Below are positions 52,582-60,978 of a stretch of 64,000 bases of DNA, one piece after another (the first letter of the stretch is position 1; each line of letters opens with the position of its first letter). The DNA comes from Streptomyces chrestomyceticus JCM 4735. GTDB lineage: Bacteria; Actinomycetota; Actinomycetes; Streptomycetales; Streptomycetaceae. A model generated the notes under the pieces. It was not told the DNA's origin. It ran no database searches and saw only the letters and a program-made list of their open reading frames with translations. Location: positions 1,674,001-1,738,000 of the forward strand of contig NZ_BHZC01000001.1 of assembly GCF_003865135.1 (NCBI RefSeq), given 5' to 3'. A program made the position numbers and the translations under genes.

Positions 52582-54705
52582 TCAGCGGGTTTTGTCCCGC
52601 ACGGCACCGTCGGCCGGTGAAAATACTTCGGGCGTGGGCCCTCCCGGCCGCAGTTCGTCCGCCGGACCCCCGAGGGGTATCTGCGGGCCGTCGACCTCGC
52701 GCAGCCAGCGCCGCAGGACGGCGTGGATCTGCTCGGCACCGGCCGGCTCCGCGCCGTCGGCGGTGGGCGGGGACAGCTCGGCGGGCCACAGCAGGAAGGG
52801 TCTGCTCTGCTCGCCGCCCAGCCCGCCGTGCGAGCCGATCTGCTCCTCGAAGGCGTGCACCGCGCCGGTGGCCGGGTCGCAGGAGGAATTGACCATGATG
52901 TCCGCGGTGTGCGGGAAGCCGTCCGTGCGCCGTACGGCGTCCGCGGCGCCCGCGCCGAAGCCGGCCAGGGGGTCGTGGCCCACGATCCGGCCGGTGTCGA
53001 GGTGGTGCTCGGCGCCGCCGGGCCCCAGCACCACGGCGCCGTCCGTGGCGGAGCGGACCAGCAGGAAGCCGATGCCGGGGTGGTTGGCGAGGGTGGCCAG
53101 CAGCGCCGGGTGGCGGCGTTCGATCTCCTCGCGGGTGACCCGCCCGGGCAGGTCGGGGAAGGACACCAGGCCCAGGTTGCCGGAGGCCAGCACGACGGGG
53201 TCGGACGGGCCGCAGCCGTCCGCGCCCTCCGGGCGGTGCAGCGCGGCGCGGGCCGCCTCGCGTGCCTCGGCGCCGCTCGCGGTCCGCCCGGCGCGCCGGG
53301 AGACCGGGAGGCCGCAGCCGGCCCGCACCAGGTCCTCCAGGCCGAGGCCGTAGCTGTCCAGGAAGGTCGCGCCGGGGCTCTGGCCGTGGTCGGAGAGCAG
53401 GACGATGCGGTAGCGGCGGGGGGCGTACTGCGCGGCGTCGGCGATCAGCCCGACGGCGCGGTCCAGGCGGCGCAGCACCTGGTGGGTGTCGCGGTGCCGG
53501 GGGCCGGAGTGGTGCGCCACCTCGTCGTAGGCGACCAGGTCGGCGTAGACGGCGGTCCGGCCGGCCAGCAGGTCGCCGATGACGGCGGCGACCACCACGT
53601 CCCGCTCGACGACGGTCGCGAAGGCCCGGATGAAGGGGTAGAGGCCGCCGCGCTTGACGCGCGGGGTCTCCCGGCGGAACCGGGACCGCAGGGACTGGCC
53701 GATCTCGCGGAAGATCTCGGCGACGAAGGACACCGCCGTACGGGTCGCGTTGGCCGGGTCGGAGAAGTACGCGAAATATCCGGCGCGGGAGCGGTTGTGC
53801 CGACCGCGGCGGGCGGCCACCGACATCACCAGGGCGAGCTGGTCGGCGCCGCCGCTGAAGAGGTTGCCGCGGCTCGCGCCGTCGAAGCTGAGCAGCCCGG
53901 CGTCGCCCGTACGGGCCTCGGCGCGCCGCTGGAGCTCGACCGCGCCGCTGGGCCGGTTGCTGACGATCAGCCGGCGGGTCTCCTTCTCGTACCACCGGAA
54001 GGCGGGCAGGTCGTGGTTGGTGCCGTGCAGGATGCCGAGCTGGCTGGCGCCGGTCTGGCTGGACCAGTCCGTACGCCACGGGGTCAGCCGGTGGGTGCCG
54101 CCGAGCCGGCCGGCGACCGTCCCCATCAGGGGCCGCTCGCCGCTCGTCGCCTCCCGCAGCAGGTCGTGGCCGAGGCCGTCGAGCTGGAGGAAGACCGTGC
54201 CGGGCGCTATGGGGCCCGGGTCGCCGGGGGCGCCGCGGCGGCGGCCGTGCCGGCGCCCGGCCAGCCGCACCAGACGGCGGCGGTACGCATCGTCGTCCCG
54301 CACGGCGAGGAAGGTGGAGGTGGCGGACGAGGTCGCGGACATCACGGCGGCGACGATCACGGCCGTCTCGGGCGCGGCCTGGCCGCGTCCCTCGGGGATC
54401 AGCCCGAGGGCGACCAGCAGCAGCGAACCGTTCAGGAAGAAGACGAGCAGCCCGAGGACGAGGGCGGGCACCAGCAGCAGGGCCCGTACGAGCAGGGGCC
54501 AGACCAGGGCGCTGAGCAGGCCGAAGGCTCCGGCGCCCAGCGCGGCGGTGAGGAACGTACGGGTGAGGCTGTCGCCGCCCGCGGACTGGAGGCGGAAGTC
54601 GGGCAGCAGGGCGGCGAGCACCAGGAGCGTCAGCGACGACACCACCCAGACCGCCGTCACCCGCAGCAGGGCTCCGCCCACCGTCCGCCACCTGGGCCGC
54701 CGCAT
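52582..54705 (-). CDS. Membrane-anchored alkaline-phosphatase-like phosphodiesterase with holin-type membrane domain
   Basis: Fusion protein of 707 aa. The first 140 residues hold four or five membrane helices in the pattern of the phage-holin-4_2 family (LLRVTAVWVVSSLTLLVLAAL, FLTAALGAGAFGLLSALVWPL, ALLLVPALVLGLLVFFLNGSL). A nucleotide-pyrophosphatase/alkaline-phosphatase-type domain follows, with metal sites FLQLDGLGHD, nucleophile region SSQTGASQLGILHG, VAYDEVAHHSGP, LLSDHGQSPG and a late SHGGLGGEQ. The ATG at 54705 has GAGGTGAG upstream; the frame also opens at GTG 54747. The catalytic part should face the outside. Substrate unknown, possibly a phospholipid or wall polymer. Confidence 0.86.
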   Translation of the reverse strand: MRRPRWRTVGGALLRVTAVWVVSSLTLLVLAALLPDFRLQSAGGDSLTRTFLTAALGAGAFGLLSALVWPLLVRALLLVPALVLGLLVFFLNGSLLLVALGLIPEGRGQAAPETAVIVAAVMSATSSATSTFLAVRDDDAYRRRLVRLAGRRHGRRRGAPGDPGPIAPGTVFLQLDGLGHDLLREATSGERPLMGTVAGRLGGTHRLTPWRTDWSSQTGASQLGILHGTNHDLPAFRWYEKETRRLIVSNRPSGAVELQRRAEARTGDAGLLSFDGASRGNLFSGGADQLALVMSVAARRGRHNRSRAGYFAYFSDPANATRTAVSFVAEIFREIGQSLRSRFRRETPRVKRGGLYPFIRAFATVVERDVVVAAVIGDLLAGRTAVYADLVAYDEVAHHSGPRHRDTHQVLRRLDRAVGLIADAAQYAPRRYRIVLLSDHGQSPGATFLDSYGLGLEDLVRAGCGLPVSRRAGRTASGAEAREAARAALHRPEGADGCGPSDPVVLASGNLGLVSFPDLPGRVTREEIERRHPALLATLANHPGIGFLLVRSATDGAVVLGPGGAEHHLDTGRIVGHDPLAGFGAGAADAVRRTDGFPHTADIMVNSSCDPATGAVHAFEEQIGSHGGLGGEQSRPFLLWPAELSPPTADGAEPAGAEQIHAVLRRWLREVDGPQIPLGGPADELRPGGPTPEVFSPADGAVRDKTR

Positions 54706-54839
54706 GGCGCGCTCACCTCGCTCCCGCCGCTCGTCACGCTCGGACACCCTCGCCGGGCGTCACGCGTACAGCGTGTCACAGCCCACTGACAGCGCGGCCG
54801 GACGACGGCGCCGGGAGATGGCGGTCCCGGGCAGCCGCC

Positions 54840-56030
54840 TCAGGCTCTCCCGGCGAACGGAACCTGCACGTCCGGCACGTCGGGCACGTCCGGCCCGCCT
54901 GACGCCGTGGAGGTCGCCGCCGCGCCACCCGCCCCCGGACGGCTCCACAGCCCCGCCTCCGCCAGGCGCGGCAGCACCCCTTCCCCGAACCAGTACGCCT
55001 CCTCGACGTGCGGATGCCCGGACAGCACGAACTCCTCGATGCCGAGCCGGTGGTACTCGCTGATCCGCTCCGCCACCTCGGCATGGCTCCCCACCAGGGC
55101 GGTGCCCGCGCCGCCGCGTACCAGCCCGATGCCCGCCCAGAGGTTGGGCGCGACCTCCAGCCCGTCCGTACTGCCGCCGTGCAGGGCCAGCATCCGCCGC
55201 TGCCCCTCGGACTCGCTGCGGGCCAGCCCCTCCTGCACGGCGCTGATCGCCTCCGGCGAGAAGCCGTCCAGCAGGCGGCGCGCCTCGGCCCACGCCTGGT
55301 CCGCGGTGTCCCGTGTGATCACGTGCAGCCGGATGCCGAAGCGCACCGTACGCCCGGCGTCGGCGGCCAGCTTCCGTATCCAGGTGATCTTCTCCGCCAC
55401 CTGCTCGGGCGGCTCGCCCCAGGTCAGGTACACGTCGCTGAACCGGGCGGCCACCTCCCCGGCAGCCGCCGAGGACCCGCCGAAGTAGACCGGCGGTACG
55501 GGGTCGGGGACGCGGGCCAGCCGCGCCTGCTCGACCCGCAGGTGCTCCCCGGCGAAGTCGACGGTCCGCCCCTGCCACAGGTCCCGCACGATGCTCAGGA
55601 ATTCGCCGGTCCGGGCGTAGCGCGCGTCCTTGTCGAGGAAGTCGCCGTACGCGCGCTGCTCGTGGCTCTCGCCGCCGGTGACGACGTTGAGCAGCAGCCG
55701 GCCCGGCGCGTACCGCTGGAAGGTGGCCGCCATCTGGGCGGCCAGGGTGGGCGCGACGACGCCCGGCCGGAAGGCGACCAGGAACTTCAGGCGCTCGGTC
55801 TCCCGGGCCAGCATCGCCGTGGTCAGCCAGGCGTCCTCGCACCAGGCTCCGGTGGGAGTGAGCGCGCCCTCGAAGCCCAGTTGTTCGGCGGCGCGGGCGA
55901 TCTGGGTGAGGTAGCCGAGGGTGGCGGCGCGCTGCCCGCCCGCGGCGCCGACGGGCACGCCGTGTCCGCCGCCGACGACGTGCCGGCTGTCGCCGTAGGT
56001 CGGCAGGAACCAGTGGAAGGTGAGGGTCAC
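54840..56030 (-). CDS. ssuD: FMNH2-dependent alkanesulfonate monooxygenase (SsuD-like)
   Basis: Luciferase-like (LLM) flavin monooxygenase of 396 aa that would cleave C-S bonds of alkanesulfonates to give sulfite and aldehyde. Family regions: FHWFLPTYGDSRHVVGGGHG, RLKFLVAFRPGVVAPTLAAQM, GRLLLNVVTGGESHEQRAYGD and FSDVYLTWGEPPEQVAEKI. The GTG at 56030 follows GGAG. Last gene of the sulfur operon, after sfnB-type and FMN-reductase genes that would supply oxidation steps and FMNH2. No SsuABC importer is in the window. The Ala/Gly/Ser-rich tail (last 30 residues) is non-conserved. Confidence 0.88.
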   Translation of the reverse strand: MTLTFHWFLPTYGDSRHVVGGGHGVPVGAAGGQRAATLGYLTQIARAAEQLGFEGALTPTGAWCEDAWLTTAMLARETERLKFLVAFRPGVVAPTLAAQMAATFQRYAPGRLLLNVVTGGESHEQRAYGDFLDKDARYARTGEFLSIVRDLWQGRTVDFAGEHLRVEQARLARVPDPVPPVYFGGSSAAAGEVAARFSDVYLTWGEPPEQVAEKITWIRKLAADAGRTVRFGIRLHVITRDTADQAWAEARRLLDGFSPEAISAVQEGLARSESEGQRRMLALHGGSTDGLEVAPNLWAGIGLVRGGAGTALVGSHAEVAERISEYHRLGIEEFVLSGHPHVEEAYWFGEGVLPRLAEAGLWSRPGAGGAAATSTASGGPDVPDVPDVQVPFAGRA

Positions 56031-56071
56031 GAGGTCTCCGGAAGCAGAGGAGGAACAGCGGAACAGGGGTG

Positions 56072-57349
56072 TCAGAGAAGGCCGTGCCGGGGCGGCCGGG
56101 TGCCGTTGAGGGCGTACCGGCCGAGGTGCTGCACCTTCCAGCGCGCCGGGTCGTGCAGCGTGTGGGTCCGCGCGTCGCGCCAGTGCCGGTGCAGGTTGAG
56201 CCCGTCCAGGGCGGCCCGGGTGCCGGCCACCTCGAAGAGCGCGCTGCCGGTCTCCACCGCCGTCTCCCCCGCGTACGCCTTCGCCGCGGCGACCGCGACC
56301 GACGCCTCGGCGGCGGTGTCGTCGGTGAGGCGGGCGGTGGCGGTGTCCACGGCGCGGGCGGCGGTCTCCAGGAGGGCGTGCGCGGCCCGGACCCGCAGTT
56401 CCAGTTCGCCGAAGCGCTGGACGAGCAGCGGGTCCTCGGCGGCCGTGTCGAAGCCGCTCTCGAACCACGGCCGGCTCTGCGTGCGGACGAACTCCGCCGC
56501 CTCGGTCAGCGCTCCGCGGGCGATGCCGGTGTCGATGGCAGCGTGCAGCAACTGGGCGACCGCGCCGTGCAGTTGCGGACCCTCGAAGGTGAGGTGGTGC
56601 GGCACGACACGGTCGGCCGGTACGGCGACGTCCGCCAGCCGGACCGTGCCGCTGGCGGTGGTGCGCTGCCCCATGCCGTCCCAGTCGTCGACGACGGTGA
56701 CGCCAGGCGCGTCGCGCGGTACGTACGCGACGTGCAGTTTGTCCCCGGCGCCGCGGGCCAGTACCGGAATCCAGTCGGCGAACAGGGCGCCCGTGGAGTA
56801 GTGCTTGGCCCCGGTCAGTACGTAACCGTCCCCGGTGGGTTCCAGGCGGGTGCGGATGTCCTGGACGTGCCGGGTGCCCGCTTCGGACTGCGCGTTGCCG
56901 AAGCGGCGTCCGGCCAGCACCTCACGGAAGAAGAACTCCCGCTGCCGGGAACTCCCCTGCGCACGCAGCACGTTGATGTACACGAAGTGGCTCTGCGGGA
57001 TCTGTGCGAGGCTCGGGTCGGCTGTGGCGAGCAGCCGGACGACCTCGGCCAGGGTCGCGGCCGACACCTCGGCGCCGCCGTGGGCGCGCGGCACGGTGAT
57101 GCCGAGGAGGCCGCTGGCCGACAGCCGGTCGAGTTCGCCGCGCGGCAGCCGTCGCCGGGCGTCGCGTTCCGCCGCGCCGGGGCGGAACGCGACGGCGAGT
57201 CCGGCCGCGACGGAGAGCGCTTCGGCGTCGTCGGCGATGACGTGCGCCGCGCCGGACGGGGGCGTGGCGGGTGCGGTGGAGTGAGTGGACGCGATGGAGT
57301 CGGTGGGGGCGGTGGGGCCAGTGGATTCGGTGGGTGCGGTGGTGGCCAT
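56072..57349 (-). CDS. sfnB: SfnB-family sulfur-acquisition oxidoreductase
   Basis: Acyl-CoA-dehydrogenase-fold flavoenzyme of 425 aa, matching the SfnB family tied to dimethylsulfone/organosulfur use. Family regions: HVIADDAEALSVAAGLAVAF, GLLGITVPRAHGGAEVSAATL, IPQSHFVYINVLRAQG, RTRLEPTGDGYVLTGAKHYST and WRDARTHTLHDPARWKVQHLG. No glutamate base is expected, since these enzymes act like monooxygenases with FMNH2. An N-terminal Thr/Pro/Ser low-complexity tail of about 35 residues (TESTGPTAPTDSIASTHSTA) is unusual. Operon position: between the FMN reductase (21 bp) and the SsuD-like gene (41 bp). Confidence 0.9.
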   Translation of the reverse strand: MATTAPTESTGPTAPTDSIASTHSTAPATPPSGAAHVIADDAEALSVAAGLAVAFRPGAAERDARRRLPRGELDRLSASGLLGITVPRAHGGAEVSAATLAEVVRLLATADPSLAQIPQSHFVYINVLRAQGSSRQREFFFREVLAGRRFGNAQSEAGTRHVQDIRTRLEPTGDGYVLTGAKHYSTGALFADWIPVLARGAGDKLHVAYVPRDAPGVTVVDDWDGMGQRTTASGTVRLADVAVPADRVVPHHLTFEGPQLHGAVAQLLHAAIDTGIARGALTEAAEFVRTQSRPWFESGFDTAAEDPLLVQRFGELELRVRAAHALLETAARAVDTATARLTDDTAAEASVAVAAAKAYAGETAVETGSALFEVAGTRAALDGLNLHRHWRDARTHTLHDPARWKVQHLGRYALNGTRPPRHGLL

Positions 57350-57370
57350 GTGTGTCCTCCCGGGGCCGGT

Positions 57371-57925
57371 TCAGCTCGCGGCGGCGAGCAGCGGTGCGCG
57401 GCCGAGGGCGCCGGAGAACTGGTCGAGGACCTGGTGGAGGGCTTCGGCTGTGCCGTTCTCGATACCGAGCGTGCCGTCCTCCCGTACGTCGAGGTGGCGG
57501 TCCAGGACGAACCAGCCCTGGACGATGTGCGCGGCGCCCATCGAGGAGAGCACCGGCCGCAGCGCGTAGTCGATGGCCAGGACATGGGCGGTGCTGCCGC
57601 CGGTGGCCAGCGGCAGCACGGTCTTGCCCGCCAACGCGTACTGGGGCAGCAGGTCGAGCAGCGACTTGAGGAGCCCGGAGTAGGCGGCCTTGTAGACGGG
57701 CGTGCCGATGACCACCCCGTCGGCCTGCGCGAACAGCCGGGTGGCGGTGACGATGTCCGGGTGCTGGAAGTCGGCGCCGAGCAGCGCTTCGGCGGACAGC
57801 GTACGGACGTCGAGCTCGACGACGCGGTGGCCTTCGGCGGTGAGCCTGGTGTCCAGGTGACGCAGCAGGCGGGCGGTACGGGAGGTGGCGGAGGGGCTTC
57901 CGGAGACGGACAGGACGGTGGGCAT
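57371..57925 (-). CDS. ssuE: NADPH-dependent FMN reductase (SsuE/MsuE-like)
   Basis: Flavodoxin-fold reductase of 184 aa that makes FMNH2 for the neighbouring monooxygenases. Family motifs: VLSVSGSPSATSRTARLLRHL, IVTATRLFAQADGVVIGTPVYKAAYSG (in parts), LLKSLLDLLPQYALAGKTVLPLATGGS (in parts), HVLAIDYALRPVLSSMG. The ATG at 57925 is eight bases after GAGG and preferred to the GTG at 57934. Central gene of the sulfur operon; a single reductase probably feeds all four flavin enzymes. Confidence 0.93.
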   Translation of the reverse strand: MPTVLSVSGSPSATSRTARLLRHLDTRLTAEGHRVVELDVRTLSAEALLGADFQHPDIVTATRLFAQADGVVIGTPVYKAAYSGLLKSLLDLLPQYALAGKTVLPLATGGSTAHVLAIDYALRPVLSSMGAAHIVQGWFVLDRHLDVREDGTLGIENGTAEALHQVLDQFSGALGRAPLLAAAS

Positions 57926-57992
57926 GGCGGTCACCTCGGGCGGAACGGTCAGCGGAGCAGGGGGGTCGGTCAGGAGGAGCGGGTGAGGCCGG

Positions 57993-59210
57993 TCAGGAGT
58001 ACCAGGTGGGCGTGGGCAGTTCGCCGGTGAGGACGTAGCGGCCGACCTCGCGGCGCTTGTAGGCCACGGGGTCGTGCAGGGTGTGCGTCCGCACGTTGCG
58101 CCAGAAGCGGTCCAGCCCTTCGGCGGTGGCGGTGGACCGGGCCCCGGTGGCCTCGAAGATGCGGTTGGTGACCTCCAGGGCCACGTCGGTGGCGTGCGCC
58201 TTGGCCGCGGCGACCCGCACCTCGAACTCGCCGCGGTCCCGCTCGGTGACCGCGTCGGGGTCGTCGTGCAGTCGCTGTCCCTCCTCGGCCACCCGGTCGG
58301 CGAACGCCTGGGCCGCCCAGAGGCGGGTGGTCAGGCCGCCGTACACGTCGATGATGTACGGCTCGTCGACGGCCCGGTCGTAGCCGCCGTGCAGCCAGGG
58401 CCGGGTGGTGTCGCGGGTGTAGCCCACGGCGGTCTCCAGGGCGCCCGCGGCGATGCCCAGGTAGAGGTTGACGAACACCAGTTGAATGGTGGGGACGTTG
58501 AGGGTGTTGTAGACGCGCGGCCGGAAGGTCTTGTCGACATAGCCCGCCGCGCTCTCCCAGCCGACCCGGACGTTGTCGAGGGTGACCCCGCCGCTCTCGG
58601 TGAGCCGCTGGCCGATGTTGTCCCAGTCGTCGTGGAAGGTCAGGCCCTCGCTGTCCGAGGGCACGATGGCGAAGACATGATCGTCGGTGCCCTCCAGGAC
58701 GCCTTCGAGCACGGTGACGTCGGAGACCTTGCTTCCGGTGGAGAAGGACTTGCGGCCGCTGAAGGCCAGCGTGTCGCCCTCGTCCCGGACGACCACGTCG
58801 GCGTCGCGCGGGTTGACCGCGCCGCCGAAGAACCACCGGCCGCGGGCCGCCTCCGCCTCGACGTGCTCCCACTGCTCGCGGGTGCCGACCAGCCGCGCCG
58901 CCCAGTTCCACAGATAGTGGTAGCCGAGCAGTTGGGCGATCGAGCCGTCCGCCTTGGCGACCTCGCGTACGACCTGGTAGGCAGCGGTCCAGTCCTGTCC
59001 GCCGCCGCCGTGTGCGACCGGGCCGAGCAGGGTGACCAGCCCCGCGTCCTTCAGGAGCCGCACCTCGGCGTAGGGGGTGACGCCCGCGCGGTCGCGGGCG
59101 GCGGCGTCGGTGGCGAGGATCGCGGCGACCTCGGCGGCGCGGTCGGTCCATTCGCGGGCTTCGGCGGGGGCGGGCCGCGACTGCCAGGCGGTGGGGGTTA
59201 CGGCGCTCAT
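57993..59210 (-). CDS. Acyl-CoA-dehydrogenase-fold monooxygenase (DszC/SfnC-like)
   Basis: Flavin-dependent enzyme of 405 aa related to dibenzothiophene monooxygenase DszC and to SfnB, but clearly distinct from the SfnB two genes on. Family regions: VRLLKDAGLVTLLGPVAHGGG, IAQLLGYHYLWNWAARLVGT, FSGRKSFSTGSKVSDVTVLEG, FHDDWDNIGQRLTESGGVTLD and WRNVRTHTLHDPVAYKRREVG. The ATG at 59210 follows AAGGAGAGA. It lies 47 bp after sfnG. Likely oxidises an organosulfur compound (sulfide to sulfoxide or sulfone) with FMNH2 from the operon reductase. Substrate unknown. Confidence 0.9.
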   Translation of the reverse strand: MSAVTPTAWQSRPAPAEAREWTDRAAEVAAILATDAAARDRAGVTPYAEVRLLKDAGLVTLLGPVAHGGGGQDWTAAYQVVREVAKADGSIAQLLGYHYLWNWAARLVGTREQWEHVEAEAARGRWFFGGAVNPRDADVVVRDEGDTLAFSGRKSFSTGSKVSDVTVLEGVLEGTDDHVFAIVPSDSEGLTFHDDWDNIGQRLTESGGVTLDNVRVGWESAAGYVDKTFRPRVYNTLNVPTIQLVFVNLYLGIAAGALETAVGYTRDTTRPWLHGGYDRAVDEPYIIDVYGGLTTRLWAAQAFADRVAEEGQRLHDDPDAVTERDRGEFEVRVAAAKAHATDVALEVTNRIFEATGARSTATAEGLDRFWRNVRTHTLHDPVAYKRREVGRYVLTGELPTPTWYS

Positions 59211-59257
59211 GGGTCTCTCCTTGATGCGTCGATGGCGGGGTGATGTGTACGGGCCGG

Positions 59258-60391
59258 TCAGGTGAGGGCAGCCGCGGAGTGCCGTGGCGTGTCGGGAAGT
59301 TGGGCCTCCCGTTCGCGTACGAGCGGCAGTACGCGCTCGCCGAAGTACTCGACCTCCTCCTGGTAGTGCAGGAAGCCGAGGAGGAAGAGGTCCACGCCGA
59401 GCCGCTTGTACGCGACGATGCGCTCGGCGATCTGTTCCGGGGTGCCGATCAGCCCCGTACGGAACCCGTCGTTGTACTGGACGAGGTCCTCGAACGACGA
59501 GTCCTGCCACATGCCCTTGCCGTCCGCCGTGGACCGGCCCGCCTGGGTGACGGCGGACGCGAAGCCGTGCACGGCCTCGGTGTCCGCGTGGGCGACGATC
59601 TCCCGCAGCACCTCGCGGGCCTCCGCCTCGGTGTCACGGGCGATCAGGAAGCCGTTCAGCCCGAAGCGGGGCGCGGGCCGCCCGGCGGCGGCCGCCGCGG
59701 CGCGGACGTCGGTGAGCTGTTCGGTGACGCCGGCGAAGTCCTTGCCGTTGCTGAAGTACCAGTCCGAGACGCGTCCGGCCATGGCGCGGGCCGCGGTGGA
59801 GTTGCCGCCCTGGAAGATCTCCGGGTGCGGGCGCTGCGGGGTGTTCAGCGGCTTGGGCTTGAGCGAGAAGTCGCGGATGCGGTAGAAGTCGCCGGCCAGC
59901 CGGGCGCGGTCCTCGGTCCAGATGCTGCGCAGCGCGGTGATGAACTCCTCGGCCCGGCGGTAGCGTTCGTCGTGCTCCAGCCAGGGCTCGCCGAGCGCGG
60001 TGAACTCGCCCTTGAACCAGCCGCTGACGACGTTGACCGCGAACCGGCCGCCGGAGAGCTGGTCCGCCGTGGCGCCCAGCTTGGCCAGCACGCCGGGGTG
60101 CCAGAGGCCGGGGTGGACGGCGGCGATGACCTTCAGGCGCTCGGTGGCGAGCAGCAGGGCGAGGCTGAAGGCGGTGGACTCGTGCTGGTACTCGGCGCCG
60201 TAACTGGCCATGTAGCGGACCTGGGTCAGGGCGTAGTCGAAGCCGTTCCGCTCGGCGAGGACGGCGAGTTCGCGGTTGTAGTCGTAGCCCCAGTCGGTGC
60301 GCTGTTCGACGGTGCTGGTGACCAGGCCGCCGCTGACGTTGGGCACCCAGTAGGCGAAGCGGAGCGGCTCGGAGGAGGGTGGTGCGGACAT
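59258..60391 (-). CDS. sfnG: Dimethylsulfone monooxygenase SfnG
   Basis: LLM-class FMNH2-dependent enzyme of 377 aa that converts dimethylsulfone to methanesulfinate and formaldehyde. Matches: FAYWVPNVSGGLVTSTVEQRT, YNRELAVLAERNGFDYALTQV, RYMASYGAEYQHESTAFSLAL, AVHPGLWHPGVLAKLGATADQ and VVSGWFKGEF. The ATG at 60391 has GGAG upstream. First structural gene of the sulfur operon; its 306-bp leader begins right after a cysteine-linked leader peptide (60698-60784). Confidence 0.93.
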   Translation of the reverse strand: MSAPPSSEPLRFAYWVPNVSGGLVTSTVEQRTDWGYDYNRELAVLAERNGFDYALTQVRYMASYGAEYQHESTAFSLALLLATERLKVIAAVHPGLWHPGVLAKLGATADQLSGGRFAVNVVSGWFKGEFTALGEPWLEHDERYRRAEEFITALRSIWTEDRARLAGDFYRIRDFSLKPKPLNTPQRPHPEIFQGGNSTAARAMAGRVSDWYFSNGKDFAGVTEQLTDVRAAAAAAGRPAPRFGLNGFLIARDTEAEAREVLREIVAHADTEAVHGFASAVTQAGRSTADGKGMWQDSSFEDLVQYNDGFRTGLIGTPEQIAERIVAYKRLGVDLFLLGFLHYQEEVEYFGERVLPLVREREAQLPDTPRHSAAALT

Positions 60392-60659
60392 GGGGGGACT
60401 CCCGGCAGGTCTGGAAGAGCGTGCGGGGCGGCGCGCGGACACGGGTGCGCGGTCGGCCCTGGAGAACAGAAGGGGGAATTCGGCAATGCGCGATGCGGCG
60501 GCGACCCGCGATCATTTCCACTGCCCCACCGGCCCCGGAATCCCGGAAATCGGGTAGCGGGTCACACAACCGGTCACCCGGAGAGGCACCAGAAGGGGAA
60601 ATGCAGCGCGAAGTGCGCGGAATTCCGAATACGGATCACCTAACGGATCAACCGGCCCG

Positions 60660-60675
60660 CCCGGCATCTGCCGGG
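60660..60675 (-). promoter_or_regulatory. Candidate attenuator hairpin after leader peptide
   Basis: On the minus strand CCCGGCA-GA-TGCCGGG forms a 7-bp stem 22 bases after the stop codon of the leader peptide, flanked by two GGGCCGG/GGCCGGTT copies that allow alternative pairing. The rest of the 306-bp leader to sfnG also contains two ACGGATCA copies (60631 and 60643 on plus) and a CGGAATTCCG palindrome (60619-60628). Regulation by attenuation is inferred. Confidence 0.5.
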
Positions 60676-60697
60676 AAACCGGCCCGCCGGCGCGTCG

Positions 60698-60784
60698 CTA
60701 CCGGCCGGAGCGCCGACACAGGGCGCTGGAGACGCGTACGAGGTCCACATGACGCCGTTGAGTGAGCTGTCCCGGCTTTTTCAT
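60698..60784 (-). CDS. Sulfur-operon leader peptide (28 aa)
   Basis: Short ORF of 28 codons from the ATG at 60784 (GTG at 60790 and TTG at 60787 are alternatives), behind a strong GGGGAGGTGAC. It encodes MKKPGQLTQ, then RRHVDLVRVSSALC, then RRSGR and stop. The R-x-HVDL-x-RV-x-SALC pattern is typical of the actinobacterial leader peptides found before sulfur and cysteine genes. The single Cys near the end, then a hairpin and the sfnG operon, suggest that cysteine supply is read by translation, as in cysteine-responsive attenuation in mycobacteria. Its function here is inferred; the motif and position are seen. Confidence 0.85.
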   Translation of the reverse strand: MKKPGQLTQRRHVDLVRVSSALCRRSGR

Positions 60785-60978
60785 CAACACGTCACCTCCC
60801 CGCAACAATTCGGCGGTACGGCCGCGGCCGGCCGTTCGTTCCCGCCCTGTCCCGGAGTTTACCCAGGCGGCCGCCGCAGGTCGACAAGGCATCCGCGAGG
60901 TGGTGATAGGGTCCCCCTTCCACCACCCCGTCACCCGGTGAATTCGCCGGTTCCCCTTATCGGTTGGAGGCGGCTCAC

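Noticed and set aside
54330..54705. Prophage remnant suggested by the holin-like domain
   Set aside because: The domain is a widespread bacterial membrane module and no phage genes surround it.
60785..60934. Longer form of the leader ORF reaching to 60934
   Set aside because: The strong GGGGAGGTGAC site lies inside it, just before the GTG/TTG/ATG cluster, so the short peptide is the real product.
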